The notes: generated by a model not told the origin, from the letters alone. Numbered from the stretch's first letter, positions 1-7,401 are shown. The stretch is DNA of 21,949 nucleotides from JACQNR01 sp049515175 (GCA_049515175.1 JBEKUI010000066.1:1-21949), one strand, 5' to 3'. Numbers and translations: made by a program.

Positions 1-212
1 GCACCTCCGCCTTGGATCATCCATGCGCGCACTGGCGCGCACATGTCGCCTTGCAGATCAACTGTCAGGGCATTATCAGGCGGAGACTTCAACCGCGGAA
101 GGTGGGTTCACCGGACGGATACGATAATCGACCCAGAAGAGGCCGGAACCTCGGCGCGGGCTTCCGCCAAGATCCAGCAACGGCAGAATCTGCTCCGGCG
201 GCTGGAGGCGCG
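1..212. other. Stretch downstream of the GGDEF gene
   Basis: No independent gene with a start and ribosome site is visible here. On the minus strand one frame stays open from inside the 3' end of the GGDEF gene (about 240) to a TGA at 76-78. It reads as plausible protein, ending PVNPPSAVEVSA, with G or C at most third codon positions. It is out of frame with the GGDEF gene, which stops at 213-215. It may be a former C-terminal extension or chance. The long plus-strand frame through this stretch is a shadow of the GGDEF gene. Confidence 0.3.
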
Positions 213-1016
213 TTACGACGGCTTTGCCCCTTCCTGGTCGTGATAGATCTGCACCCGCGCTTCCAGGGCATTGAGTGCGTCACGGACGTCGTGCCCTTTC
301 GTGTAGTCCGACAATCCGACGCTCAACTCCAGTGTGAATCCATGCGCAGCTTCGCGGCGGTTCCATTCATTCACCTTGCCGAACAGCCGCCGCACGGCGG
401 TCAGAGCGCCGTTCTTGGCGGTTTCCGGCAGGATGACAATGAAATCCGCCACGTTCGAGCGCACGATGATATCGGTCGGCCGGAAGCAGCGCTTCATCAA
501 CTGGACGGTCTCCTTGAGAATCTTCTCTCCGCCCTGAAATCCCACTGTCTTATCCGCGTTGTCGAACCCCTCGATGGTGAGGCGGACGAAAGTCAGGGTG
601 GTTTCCCGGCGGTCGGCGCGCGCCACCTCGCGGGGAATGATTTCGTCCAGGTAGCGCTTATCAAACGTCCCGGTGACGGCATCGACCATCGTCATGCGCT
701 CGACCACGTCGTGACGCGAAAGTTCGGTGATCAGATCGACGCGCGCCCGGCGGATCATCTGCCAGTTGCCCACTTGGATCATGTCGAGCACAAAAACGGT
801 TAGGACGATCCCAAACAGGCCCAGACTGACCTGGGTGAGAGTTGGCCGGTACTCAAAATACCTGGTGACGGTTCCCGGATAAAAGAGTTCAAGCAGCCCT
901 GCCGCCAGAACCAGGTAAACCAGCATTTTGACAATCAGAACTACCAGGCCGCGATTCTCCCGTGATTTGATTTGCGCTTGCAGCCTTTGCGCCATTACGG
1001 CCGATGCTTCGCTCAT
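213..1016 (-). CDS. Membrane-anchored degenerate GGDEF-domain protein
   Basis: A 267-residue protein with two hydrophobic segments (about residues 24-45 and 62-83), then a linker and a GGDEF-fold domain from about residue 105 to 262. The fold is recognisable from DAVTGTFDKRYLDE near 112-125, GGEKILKE at 162-169 and the ILPE strand after the signature. The signature itself is changed: where active diguanylate cyclases have GGDEF, this protein has NVADF (residues 188-192, bases 441-455). Active enzymes need the glycines and acidic residues of that loop to bind GTP and metal, so I infer that it makes no c-di-GMP and may be a membrane-bound sensor or scaffold. The start at 1016 is chosen because AGGAG lies 9-10 nt upstream; the frame is open to 1088 but without such a site. 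It stands alone and is divergent from the acetyltransferase gene. Confidence 0.85.
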   Translation of the reverse strand: MSEASAVMAQRLQAQIKSRENRGLVVLIVKMLVYLVLAAGLLELFYPGTVTRYFEYRPTLTQVSLGLFGIVLTVFVLDMIQVGNWQMIRRARVDLITELSRHDVVERMTMVDAVTGTFDKRYLDEIIPREVARADRRETTLTFVRLTIEGFDNADKTVGFQGGEKILKETVQLMKRCFRPTDIIVRSNVADFIVILPETAKNGALTAVRRLFGKVNEWNRREAAHGFTLELSVGLSDYTKGHDVRDALNALEARVQIYHDQEGAKPS

Positions 1017-1113
1017 CTGGAATTCTCTCCTGCCTGGGGGAAGGAACGGCGCCCCGCCGCTTGACGCACCGTGCCGCCGCACGGTCACCAGCCTGAGCTG
1101 CCGTAGATTTGCA

Positions 1114-1142
1114 ACGTTAGTCTACCTCAACGCCTCAGTCAA
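1114..1142 (-). promoter_or_regulatory. Possible promoter of the GGDEF gene
   Basis: On the minus strand TTGACT (1137-1142) is followed after 17 nt by TAACGT (1114-1119). The -35 match is good and the -10 match is poor (3 of 6). It lies about 100 bp before the start codon and points the right way. Confidence 0.25.
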
Positions 1143-1159
1143 GCTCTTCGGGCATCTCA

Positions 1160-1187
1160 CTGGGAGGAGGGGAGGGAGGAATCCCAG
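1160..1187. other. Purine-rich stem-loop in the divergent intergenic region
   Basis: CTGGGA at 1160-1165 pairs perfectly with TCCCAG at 1182-1187. The 16-nt loop between them is all purine on the plus strand, with runs of four and three G. It lies between the divergent GGDEF and acetyltransferase genes. No run of T follows it, so it is not an obvious terminator. Confidence 0.3.
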
Positions 1188-1229
1188 ACGCAGGCCGCCC
1201 AGGGCTGGGGGCCGGCGACGCCGCGGGTC

Positions 1230-1258
1230 TTGCTCTCCGCGGGCGGGCCCGCTAGAAT
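1230..1258 (+). promoter_or_regulatory. Sigma70-type promoter of the acetyltransferase gene
   Basis: TTGCTC (1230-1235), a 17-nt spacer and TAGAAT (1253-1258) make a good vegetative promoter. Transcription would begin near 1265, about 33 nt before the start codon. A small hairpin, AATGCC/GGCATT (1256-1261 with 1267-1272), overlaps the -10 and the expected start point. Confidence 0.55.
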
Positions 1259-1297
1259 GCCAGTTCGGCATTTATTCCGCATTTTGGCAGGTGATTC

Positions 1298-1819
1298 ATG
1301 ACCGAGTGGAGTGGCCCCTTAAAGATCCGTCCTGCGCGCACCGAAGACGCCAAGGAGATTGCGCGCATTTACAACCAGGGCGTGCAGGACCGCACGGCGA
1401 CGTTTGAGAATGCTTATGTGACCCCGGAGGAGCGTTACCTATGGCTGGTGGCGCGCCCGGACCGCTTTCCCGTGCTGGTCGCGGAGGTCAAGCACACGCT
1501 GATGGGCTGGGCGTCGATCACGCCCTACAGCCCGCGGCGCTGCTACGACGGCATCGCAGAGCTCTCGATCTATATCGACCGCAGCCTGCGCGGTCACGGC
1601 GTGGGACTGGAACTGATGCGGGCGATGCAAAACGCGGCGCGCGAGAAGGGCTACCACAAGCTCGTCGGACGAATCATTGCCGCCAACGACGGGGCGCGCA
1701 AGCTCTGCCAGGAGACGGGCTGGAAGGAAGTTGGCATCCACGAAAAGCACGGCAAGCTGGCCAGCGAATGGCACGATCTGGCGCTCGTCGAGTTCTGCAT
1801 TCCGGAAAACCGGAAGTAG
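1298..1819 (+). CDS. GNAT N-acetyltransferase, ArsN1/phosphinothricin acetyltransferase type
   Basis: 173 residues, the usual size for this family. The N-terminus (IRPARTEDAKEIARIYNQG, then DRTATFE) and the mid segment GWASITPYSPRRCY-GIAELSIYID are characteristic of the Pat/Bar and ArsN1 acetyltransferases. These acetylate the amino group of glutamate-like toxins such as phosphinothricin or arsinothricin. The acetyl-CoA pyrophosphate loop is RGHGVG at residues 98-103. The end KHGKLASEWHD is also typical. The start has AGGTG 7-8 nt upstream and a promoter at 1230-1258. There is no arsenic-resistance gene nearby, so the toxin substrate is assigned by family resemblance only. It could acetylate another amino acid or amine. 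The CapA-like gene follows after 35 bp and may be co-transcribed. Confidence 0.85.
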   Translation: MTEWSGPLKIRPARTEDAKEIARIYNQGVQDRTATFENAYVTPEERYLWLVARPDRFPVLVAEVKHTLMGWASITPYSPRRCYDGIAELSIYIDRSLRGHGVGLELMRAMQNAAREKGYHKLVGRIIAANDGARKLCQETGWKEVGIHEKHGKLASEWHDLALVEFCIPENRK

Positions 1820-1854
1820 CATTCCGCGCAAGCTCGCGGATAGGGGAAAGGATC

Positions 1855-2895
1855 ATGGAGCGATTGGGGCGCTCCCGAGTTCCTTCGTTGTGTGTCATCG
1901 TCGCGCTGGGCGCGGCGAGTCTCGCGCTGTTCCTGGCGGCGGGGACGGCCGCCGAACAAGCTCCCCCGGAGGCGCCCCGCGAGCGCACCCTGCTGTTTGC
2001 CGGCGACGTGATGCTCTCACGCGGCGTGGGCGCGCGGATGGAGTCGGAGAAGGACTGGACCTTCCCCTTCCAGAAGATCGCTGAAACCTTCGCTACGTCC
2101 GACCTTGCCTTTGCCAACCTCGAGTGCCCGGTTTCCGACCGCGGCCGCAACCTGCATCACCTCTATTCCTTTCGCGCCGACCCGAAAGCGATGGAAGGCC
2201 TGAATCGCGCCGGCTTCGACGTCGTCTCGATGGCCAACAATCACGCCTACGACTGGGGGCCGGCGGCCCTGCTCGACACCCTCGACCGACTGCGTGGGGC
2301 GGGAATCCGCCCGGTGGGCGCGGGCGCCAACGATCTGGAAGCGCATTACCCGGTGCTCATGGACCTGGGGGACGTGCGCCTGGCGTTCCTGGCCTACGTC
2401 AACATCGATCCCAAGGAAGCGACGGCCACGCCTGGACGCTCCGGCGTGGCTTGGCTCGATCCGGAGCGTGTTCTGGCGGACATCCGCTTCGCACGCCCAC
2501 TGGCTGATCTGGTTATTGTTTCGCTGCACTGGGGCGTCGAATACGCCAGCCAGCCCCAGCGCCAGCAGGTGGAACTCGCGCACCGGATCATCGACGCGGG
2601 CGCAGACCTCATCGTCGGCAGCCACCCGCATGTTGTCCAGCCGCTGGAAGAGTACCAGGGGCGCTGGATCGCCTATAGCCTAGGTAACTTCATCTTCGAT
2701 CAAAAAGCTCCTGGAACGCGGCAGGGTTTGGTCCTTCAGGTCAAACTGCGGGGCAGGCGGATTGAGGGCCTCACGCCGCTCGCGGTCACGATTGGACCGG
2801 CCATGCAGGCGGCGCTTACCTCGCCGGAAGAAACCCAGAAGACACTCGTGCGTCTGGATCCCGCTCCCAATTCCCGCACTCTGGGCGGCCGCTGA
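1855..2895 (+). CDS. CapA-family metallophosphatase-like secreted protein
   Basis: 346 residues with an N-terminal hydrophobic segment (about 10-33), either a signal peptide or a membrane anchor, so it acts outside the cytoplasm. The CapA/PgsA-type calcineurin-like fold is clear from its motifs in order: FAGDVMLSRG (48-57), NLECPVSD (88-95), MANNHAYDWG (126-135), SLHWGVEY (223-230), GSHPHVVQP (255-263) and SLGNFIFD (275-282). The Asp, Asn and His residues of these motifs are the expected metal ligands. Family members are linked with poly-gamma-glutamate or capsule export and attachment. No capB/capC ligase genes are nearby, so the real role is open. The start is the ATG at 1855 preceded by GGGGAAAGG; the longer upstream frame overlaps the acetyltransferase and is not used. 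A CCGCG/CGCGG hairpin (1824-1839) lies between the two genes. Confidence 0.88.
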   Translation: MERLGRSRVPSLCVIVALGAASLALFLAAGTAAEQAPPEAPRERTLLFAGDVMLSRGVGARMESEKDWTFPFQKIAETFATSDLAFANLECPVSDRGRNLHHLYSFRADPKAMEGLNRAGFDVVSMANNHAYDWGPAALLDTLDRLRGAGIRPVGAGANDLEAHYPVLMDLGDVRLAFLAYVNIDPKEATATPGRSGVAWLDPERVLADIRFARPLADLVIVSLHWGVEYASQPQRQQVELAHRIIDAGADLIVGSHPHVVQPLEEYQGRWIAYSLGNFIFDQKAPGTRQGLVLQVKLRGRRIEGLTPLAVTIGPAMQAALTSPEETQKTLVRLDPAPNSRTLGGR

Positions 2896-2929
2896 GAGAG
2901 CAGGCTTGCCCTCTGCCACGCGGCCGGGT

Positions 2930-2957
2930 TTGCCCAGCGCTGGGAAAGTGGTATGCT
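2930..2957 (+). promoter_or_regulatory. Promoter of the lipoprotein gene with overlapping palindrome
   Basis: TTGCCC (2930-2935), a 16-nt spacer and TATGCT (2952-2957) form a likely vegetative promoter about 57-60 bp before the lipoprotein start. A perfect 12-bp palindrome, CCCAGCGCTGGG (2933-2944), covers the end of the -35 box and half the spacer. That is where a dimeric repressor or activator would be expected to bind. No regulator gene is next to it. Confidence 0.5.
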
Positions 2958-3016
2958 GCCGTCAAGGAGACCCGTACGATGTCGTGGAAATCGCTGCAAG
3001 ACCAGGGAGGTGCATG

Positions 3017-4552
3017 ATGATCTGGTCAACGGCCCGCCGGACGTTGGGCATAGTGGCGCTTATCGGTTTGGCGTGGACCAGCCTTTCGTGCGGAGGCGGA
3101 GCGCCCTCTTCAGGCCTCATCGGAGTTGCGAGCGGAACGGGCTATGTCTTCATCGGCGATGCTCCACCGTCCGGAACTTCGATTCTCAAATTCGAAATCA
3201 CGCTGAACGGGGCGACACTCTGCCCAACGGTGGGCAGCGCCGGCGAATGCCAGGGCTCTCCACAGGTGCAGCTGATCACTCAGCCGGTGACCGTTGAACT
3301 TAAACAACTGGAGCTGGGGTCTTCATTCCTCAGTGCGACGAAAGTTATGGCAACTACCTACGCCGGCGTAAAGCTGACTTTTTCTAACCCCCAGTTAAAG
3401 GTCCTCAATCCCGATGGCACGATTCAGGATCTTGATATCACCAAGCTGAGCTTCAATCCCAGTACGGTAGCCGCGACCTTTCCCAGCCCTCTCACGGTCA
3501 GCGCCAATACCAACTTCGCATTTCGGATCGACTTGGACGCCAATCAGTCCATTCAATCCTCAACAAGCGCCATCACCGGCATCGCGCCGGTCGTGACGCT
3601 CGTGCCGTTAACGGTCAGCTCGGCGCAGGCGGTGGCGGAACTTGCGGACAAGGTCGGTATCGCCAGCAACGTGACCAAGACTTGTCCAACCGGCAGTTTC
3701 ACCCTCCTCGAATCGATGACGGGGATTTCAGTCGGCAACGTGCAGTTCGACAGCACTACTAACTTCAGTGATGGTCTGACTTGCGACACCCTGAGCAACT
3801 TACAGGTCGTGGAAGCCAGCCTAGAAGTGCAAGCGCCCAGCCAGCAGACCATGCAGTTTTTTGCTAAAGATATCGAATTGGTGAACTCGGCCGACGAGCA
3901 CAGCCTGGAGGGTACGGTGCTCCAGGTGAATCCTTTCGATCAGGCCGGCAACTTATATCAGTTCGTGCTACTCGTCCACGATCAGCAGAACGTGTCGGGT
4001 ATCACGGATGGCGCTCTCCTAACGATCAGTTTCGACCCCACAAAGATCGTGTTCGGCATTGACTCGGTCGGGCTGACGGTTGACCCCACGACGTTTGATT
4101 CCGGCAGCGAATTGCTGGCTGGACAGTCGCTGGAGGTGGACGTGCTCAGTGGCTCATTGGTGATTGGCACAAACAATTGCGCGGCGGTAACAGACGATTG
4201 TACGGCAACGGCACAAAAGATCCGTTTGAAAAGGGGAACTACCTCGGGGAAAGTGGCGGGGACCGCTACACCCAATATCACCCTGAGCTCGCTGCCGAGC
4301 CTTCTCGGGACTTCCACGCTGCTGCGGCCGCTCTCGGCCGATTGCCAAAACTGCTCGATTGCCTCGATCACCGTGGTGACTTCCGCCCAGACGGAATTCG
4401 AGGGTCTGGCCGGCGGCTCTACGGGATTGCAGGTTGGGCAGACCGTGGCTGTTCGCGGGCTGCTGATCAAGAACGCCTTCCAGGGACCGGGGCCCATTGG
4501 CAGCGGCTCGCCGCAGCTCGTGGCCGAAAAGGTGCGGCTGGTGACACCGTAG
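3017..4552 (+). CDS. Lipoprotein with DUF4382-like and DUF5666-like domains
   Basis: About 511 residues. The N-terminus has a basic start, a hydrophobic stretch and SLSC followed by GGG, a slightly non-standard lipobox, so I predict a lipid-anchored extracytoplasmic protein. The first half (starting GYVFIGDAPPSGTSILKFEITLNGA) resembles DUF4382 domains of acidobacterial and bacteroidete lipoproteins. The second half (LEGTVLQVNPFDQAGNLYQFVLLVHDQ and later GLQVGQTVAVRGLL) resembles the small beta-barrel DUF5666. Neither has a known activity. Two adjacent ATG codons exist; 3017 is better spaced (6 nt) from AGGGAGG than 3014. Several cysteine pairs (for example CQNC near the end) suggest disulfides. 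It has its own promoter at 2930-2957 and converges with the VOC gene. Confidence 0.8.
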   Translation: MIWSTARRTLGIVALIGLAWTSLSCGGGAPSSGLIGVASGTGYVFIGDAPPSGTSILKFEITLNGATLCPTVGSAGECQGSPQVQLITQPVTVELKQLELGSSFLSATKVMATTYAGVKLTFSNPQLKVLNPDGTIQDLDITKLSFNPSTVAATFPSPLTVSANTNFAFRIDLDANQSIQSSTSAITGIAPVVTLVPLTVSSAQAVAELADKVGIASNVTKTCPTGSFTLLESMTGISVGNVQFDSTTNFSDGLTCDTLSNLQVVEASLEVQAPSQQTMQFFAKDIELVNSADEHSLEGTVLQVNPFDQAGNLYQFVLLVHDQQNVSGITDGALLTISFDPTKIVFGIDSVGLTVDPTTFDSGSELLAGQSLEVDVLSGSLVIGTNNCAAVTDDCTATAQKIRLKRGTTSGKVAGTATPNITLSSLPSLLGTSTLLRPLSADCQNCSIASITVVTSAQTEFEGLAGGSTGLQVGQTVAVRGLLIKNAFQGPGPIGSGSPQLVAEKVRLVTP

Positions 4553-4613
4553 CATCCAGATCGCGGAATTGGTCCTTTATAGTTCAGGCCCAGGGCTTCG
4601 GCATGTCCCAGGT

Positions 4614-5078
4614 TCAGTTGTGCGCTTCAGCGGCGCGCCTCTGTAATTCCTCGGGCGAGACGTCTTCGACGTGCGTGGCAATGTACCATTGATACCCGAA
4701 CGGGTCCTTCACTCCGCCGGTCCGGTCGCCGTAGAACTGATTCTGCAACGGCCGCACAACGCTGGCCCCGGCGGCCACCGCCTGGTTGAACATCGCGTCG
4801 ACATCTGCAACGTAGAGATAGATGCTCACCGGTGAGCCGCCCACCGACTGCGGACTGAGTGCTCCCATTTCGGGATGCTCGTCGGCCAGCATGACGGGCG
4901 AATCTCCGATCTTGATCTCGGCATGTCCGATTCGCCCATCGGGTCGCGTCATGCGGAACAGCTCCACCGCCCCAAAGGCCTTCTTGTAGAACTCGAGTGC
5001 CGCCGCGCCGTCGTTAACGATCAGATGCGGCGTCACAGTGTGATAGCCGTCCGGGACGGGCTTTACTTGACCTGCCAT
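4614..5078 (-). CDS. VOC-superfamily (PhnB/glyoxalase-like) protein
   Basis: 154 residues forming a single vicinal-oxygen-chelate module. HTVTPHLIVNDGAAALEFYKKAFGA at the N-terminus and GGVKDPFGYQWYIATHVEDV near the C-terminus are the PhnB-like signature. The family contains lyases, isomerases and antibiotic-binding proteins, and the substrate cannot be told from sequence. The start at 5078 has AGAAGGGGA upstream at good spacing. It lies 46 bp after the CstB-like gene on the same strand and is probably co-transcribed, but no sulfur-related role follows from that alone. Confidence 0.85.
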   Translation of the reverse strand: MAGQVKPVPDGYHTVTPHLIVNDGAAALEFYKKAFGAVELFRMTRPDGRIGHAEIKIGDSPVMLADEHPEMGALSPQSVGGSPVSIYLYVADVDAMFNQAVAAGASVVRPLQNQFYGDRTGGVKDPFGYQWYIATHVEDVSPEELQRRAAEAHN

Positions 5079-5124
5079 GATTTGTCCCCTTCTGCTGCTT
5101 CAATGTGTTGTGCGAATGTCGCGG

Positions 5125-6528
5125 CTAGTTGCTGCAAGTGGAGTCGCCCGGGCCGGCCACAATGGGCAGATTGTGCGTTTTCCAGGCGTCAAAGCCGCCG
5201 ACTACGTTCATCACGTCCTTAAACCCCGCCGCCTTGAAGATGCTCGTCGCGATGGAAGATCGATAGCCGCTCCGACAGTGGACGGCGATGGGGCGTGTGC
5301 GGTCGAGACCATTAAGATCATTCCGCAGCTTGTGGAGGGGAATGAGAATGGCGTGTTCGAGGCGGCCGGTTTCCCACTCCGGCTGGCGGCGCACGTCGAT
5401 GACCTGAATTGATTGCGGATTCTCGGTGAGCTGTTCGTGCAGCTGCAACACCGAAATTTGAGGGACGTTGTTGAGAAGCAATCCCGCTTGCTGCCAGGCG
5501 AGAATGCCTCCGCCGAGATAACCCACAGCCTTTTCAACTCCCACCCTCGCCAGGCGCATGGCGGATTCCTCCACGCTTTCTTCTTCGGTGACGAGGATAA
5601 CGGGCTTTTCGAGCCCGATGAGCATGCCCGCCCAGGTTGCGTACTGGCCGCTCAGCGCGATATGGAGGGAACCGGGGATATTTCCAGCGCCAAACTGCGC
5701 CGCCGGGCGTGTGTCGAGCACGACGGCGCCTTCTTTCTGCTGTCGCGCGACCTCGTGAGGCGCGAGAGCCGGTGGCTTGGCCCGCTCAGCAAGCGACGGC
5801 GCGCCCGTGCGGTTGAGTTCAACGTCCTTGCCGAAGTATTCCGGGCGCTCGGGCAGGTCAGCCGTAATAAGCGTGACGAACGCTTCGCGGGTCATGGGGC
5901 GCAATGCGTAATTGAGGGCGCGCTCCTTTCCGATCGTCGACTGTCGCTCGGCGCTGATGTTGCGCCCGCAGAGAGAACCCGCGCCATGGGCGGGATAGAT
6001 TTCCACCGCGTCAGGCAGCTTGAGCAGTTTGTGGTACAGGCTGTCGTAGAGCAATCCGGCCAGTTCCTGCGCCGAGTGCTTGGGTGAGAGATCGGGTCGG
6101 CCCACCTCACCGATGAAGAGCGTGTCGCCGGTGAGCGCCGCCCAGGGAGCAGGTGACCGGTCGGGGTCGTTGACGAGTACGCAGATGCTTTCGTCCGTGT
6201 GGCCGGGCGTCTCGAGAAACTGCAAAACGCAGCGGCCCAGGCGGATTTCCTCACCGTCGCGCACGGCTCGGAAAGGGAACGCCGCGCCCGCCTGCGCGCC
6301 GAGAACGATTCTTGCGCCCGTGCGCGCTGCCAATTCGTGGTGCCCGGAAACGAAGTCGGCGTGCAGGTGCGTTTCGATCACGTAGGCGATCTTCAGGCCC
6401 AGCCGCCGCGCCTCCTCCAGGTAGATTTCGACGTCGCGCTGCGGGTCAACGACGGCGGCGAGACCCTCCGACCCCAGCAGGTAGGAGGCGTGCGCCAGAC
6501 AGCTCAAATAGAACTGTTGGAAATGCAT
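5125..6528 (-). CDS. CstB-like persulfide dioxygenase/rhodanese fusion
   Basis: 467 residues in three parts. Residues 1-210 are a metallo-beta-lactamase fold of the persulfide dioxygenase (ETHE1/PDO) type: THLHADFVSGH (53-63), TPGHTDES (107-114), TGDTLF (133-138) and PAHGAGSLCG (179-188) supply the iron ligands and the conserved cysteine C187. Residues about 258-350 are a rhodanese-like domain with no active-site cysteine (VTEEES in its place). Residues about 365-455 are an active-looking rhodanese with CRSGYRSS (C418). This PDO, pseudo-rhodanese, rhodanese order is that of CstB, which detoxifies persulfides and sulfide in the cytoplasm. The start is the ATG at 6528 with GAGGG 5-6 nt upstream; the frame extends to 6579 but without a clear ribosome site. 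No sulfide:quinone reductase or CsoR/CstR-type repressor gene is visible nearby. Confidence 0.87.
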   Translation of the reverse strand: MHFQQFYLSCLAHASYLLGSEGLAAVVDPQRDVEIYLEEARRLGLKIAYVIETHLHADFVSGHHELAARTGARIVLGAQAGAAFPFRAVRDGEEIRLGRCVLQFLETPGHTDESICVLVNDPDRSPAPWAALTGDTLFIGEVGRPDLSPKHSAQELAGLLYDSLYHKLLKLPDAVEIYPAHGAGSLCGRNISAERQSTIGKERALNYALRPMTREAFVTLITADLPERPEYFGKDVELNRTGAPSLAERAKPPALAPHEVARQQKEGAVVLDTRPAAQFGAGNIPGSLHIALSGQYATWAGMLIGLEKPVILVTEEESVEESAMRLARVGVEKAVGYLGGGILAWQQAGLLLNNVPQISVLQLHEQLTENPQSIQVIDVRRQPEWETGRLEHAILIPLHKLRNDLNGLDRTRPIAVHCRSGYRSSIATSIFKAAGFKDVMNVVGGFDAWKTHNLPIVAGPGDSTCSN

Positions 6529-6627
6529 ACCAGCCCTCAATTGTGTGTGTGCCCTGACCGACGACCTCAATTCTCGCACGCCCCTGCGACTGTGTCCAGC
6601 ACCCTCCCGTTCACCTCCGGCCTCGTG

Positions 6628-6633
6628 TATACT
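6628..6633 (+). promoter_or_regulatory. -10 element placed for a leaderless mRNA
   Basis: TATACT at 6628-6633 ends only 8 nt before the ATG at 6642. With normal spacing transcription would start at about 6640-6642, at or next to the start codon. No Shine-Dalgarno sequence lies between them (CAGCGCTT). No convincing -35 box stands 15-19 nt upstream. Confidence 0.45.
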
Positions 6634-6641
6634 CAGCGCTT

Positions 6642-7370
6642 ATGAAAAAGACATCCACGAATCTGAAATCGGTACTGGTTTTGACGAGCGTTTTCTTGCT
6701 GCTCGTGGCTGAAGCCCTGGCGGGTGGCGCCGGCAAGACCATCAAACTGTTCAATGGCAAAACTCTGGACGGCTTCTACACCTACACCGAGAAGCAGGGC
6801 CGCAATCATGACCCGAACCATGTCTTCACGGTGCAGAATGGAACGATTCGCGTTTCCGGGGAGGAGTTTGGATACTTCGCCACGGAAGCCGAATACGAAA
6901 ATTACCGGCTGACCGCGGAGTTCAAATGGGGCGAGAAGACGCACGCGCCTCGCGAGGGCCTCGCACGCGATAGCGGCATCCTTTTTCATTTCGTTGGACC
7001 CGATAAGATTTTTCCGAAGTCGATCGAGTTCCAGATCATCGAAGGGGGTACCGGCGACATCATTGTGGTGGATGGCGCCTCCTTGACGGTGGCGGGAGTG
7101 GCGCACAACGAAGGCCGCATCGACCGCCAGGGCAAGGGCCCGTGGAAGGACGTCGCCGGTTACCGCGACCCTGCGGGTGAAGTTGAGAAGCCTCACGGCC
7201 AGTGGAACAAGCTCGAACTCGTCGCTGCGGGCGACTCGGTGAAGTATTACGTGAACGGGAAGCTCGTCAATGAAGGGACGGGCGCAAACCCGCGCCGCGG
7301 GAAGATCCTGTTTCAATCCGAGGGCGCGGAATTGTTCTATCGCAACCTCAGACTCACCCCGCTTAAGTGA
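6642..7370 (+). CDS. Secreted DUF1080 (3-keto-disaccharide hydrolase-like) protein
   Basis: 242 residues. A clear signal peptide (Lys-Lys, then a Leu/Val-rich core, ending near AEALA about residue 27) precedes one DUF1080 / concanavalin-like jelly-roll domain. Family marks are LFNGKTLDGFYTY near 36-48, YENYRLTAEFKWG near 86-98, RDSGILFHF near 110-118 and SIEFQIIEGGTGD near 127-139. Some members of this family hydrolyse 3-keto-glycosides or bind sugars outside the cytoplasm; the specific substrate is unknown. There is no Shine-Dalgarno sequence, and the -10-like TATACT sits where a leaderless transcript would begin. The next gene, a methyltransferase, starts 87 bp later. Confidence 0.87.
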   Translation: MKKTSTNLKSVLVLTSVFLLLVAEALAGGAGKTIKLFNGKTLDGFYTYTEKQGRNHDPNHVFTVQNGTIRVSGEEFGYFATEAEYENYRLTAEFKWGEKTHAPREGLARDSGILFHFVGPDKIFPKSIEFQIIEGGTGDIIVVDGASLTVAGVAHNEGRIDRQGKGPWKDVAGYRDPAGEVEKPHGQWNKLELVAAGDSVKYYVNGKLVNEGTGANPRRGKILFQSEGAELFYRNLRLTPLK

Positions 7371-7378
7371 GACCGCGC

Positions 7379-7401
7379 CGGGCAGGATCTATCTCTGCCC
7401 G
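7379..7401 (+). other. Stem-loop after the DUF1080 gene
   Basis: CGGGCAG (7379-7385) and CTGCCCG (7395-7401) form a perfect 7-bp stem with a 9-nt loop, starting 9 bp after the stop codon. There is no T run after it, so it could be a weak or Rho-assisted terminator or an mRNA-stabilising hairpin. Confidence 0.35.

Noticed and set aside
12..803. 263-codon open frame on the plus strand
   Set aside because: It is the antisense shadow of the GGDEF gene; high GC keeps the opposite frame open, and it has no recognisable domain or ribosome site.
1441..1854. Long N-terminal extension of the CapA-like frame back into the acetyltransferase gene
   Set aside because: It overlaps a well-supported gene in another frame, and the ATG at 1855 has a ribosome site followed by a hydrophobic export segment.
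2896..2929. Terminator after the CapA-like gene
   Set aside because: Only weak pairing and no T run; not supportable.
2762..3013. Extended frame upstream of the lipoprotein start
   Set aside because: Arg/Pro-rich, overlaps the CapA-like gene and the promoter; the lipoprotein signal begins at 3014/3017.
5413..6087. 224-codon plus-strand frame
   Set aside because: Antisense to the CstB-like gene, whose motifs are unambiguous.
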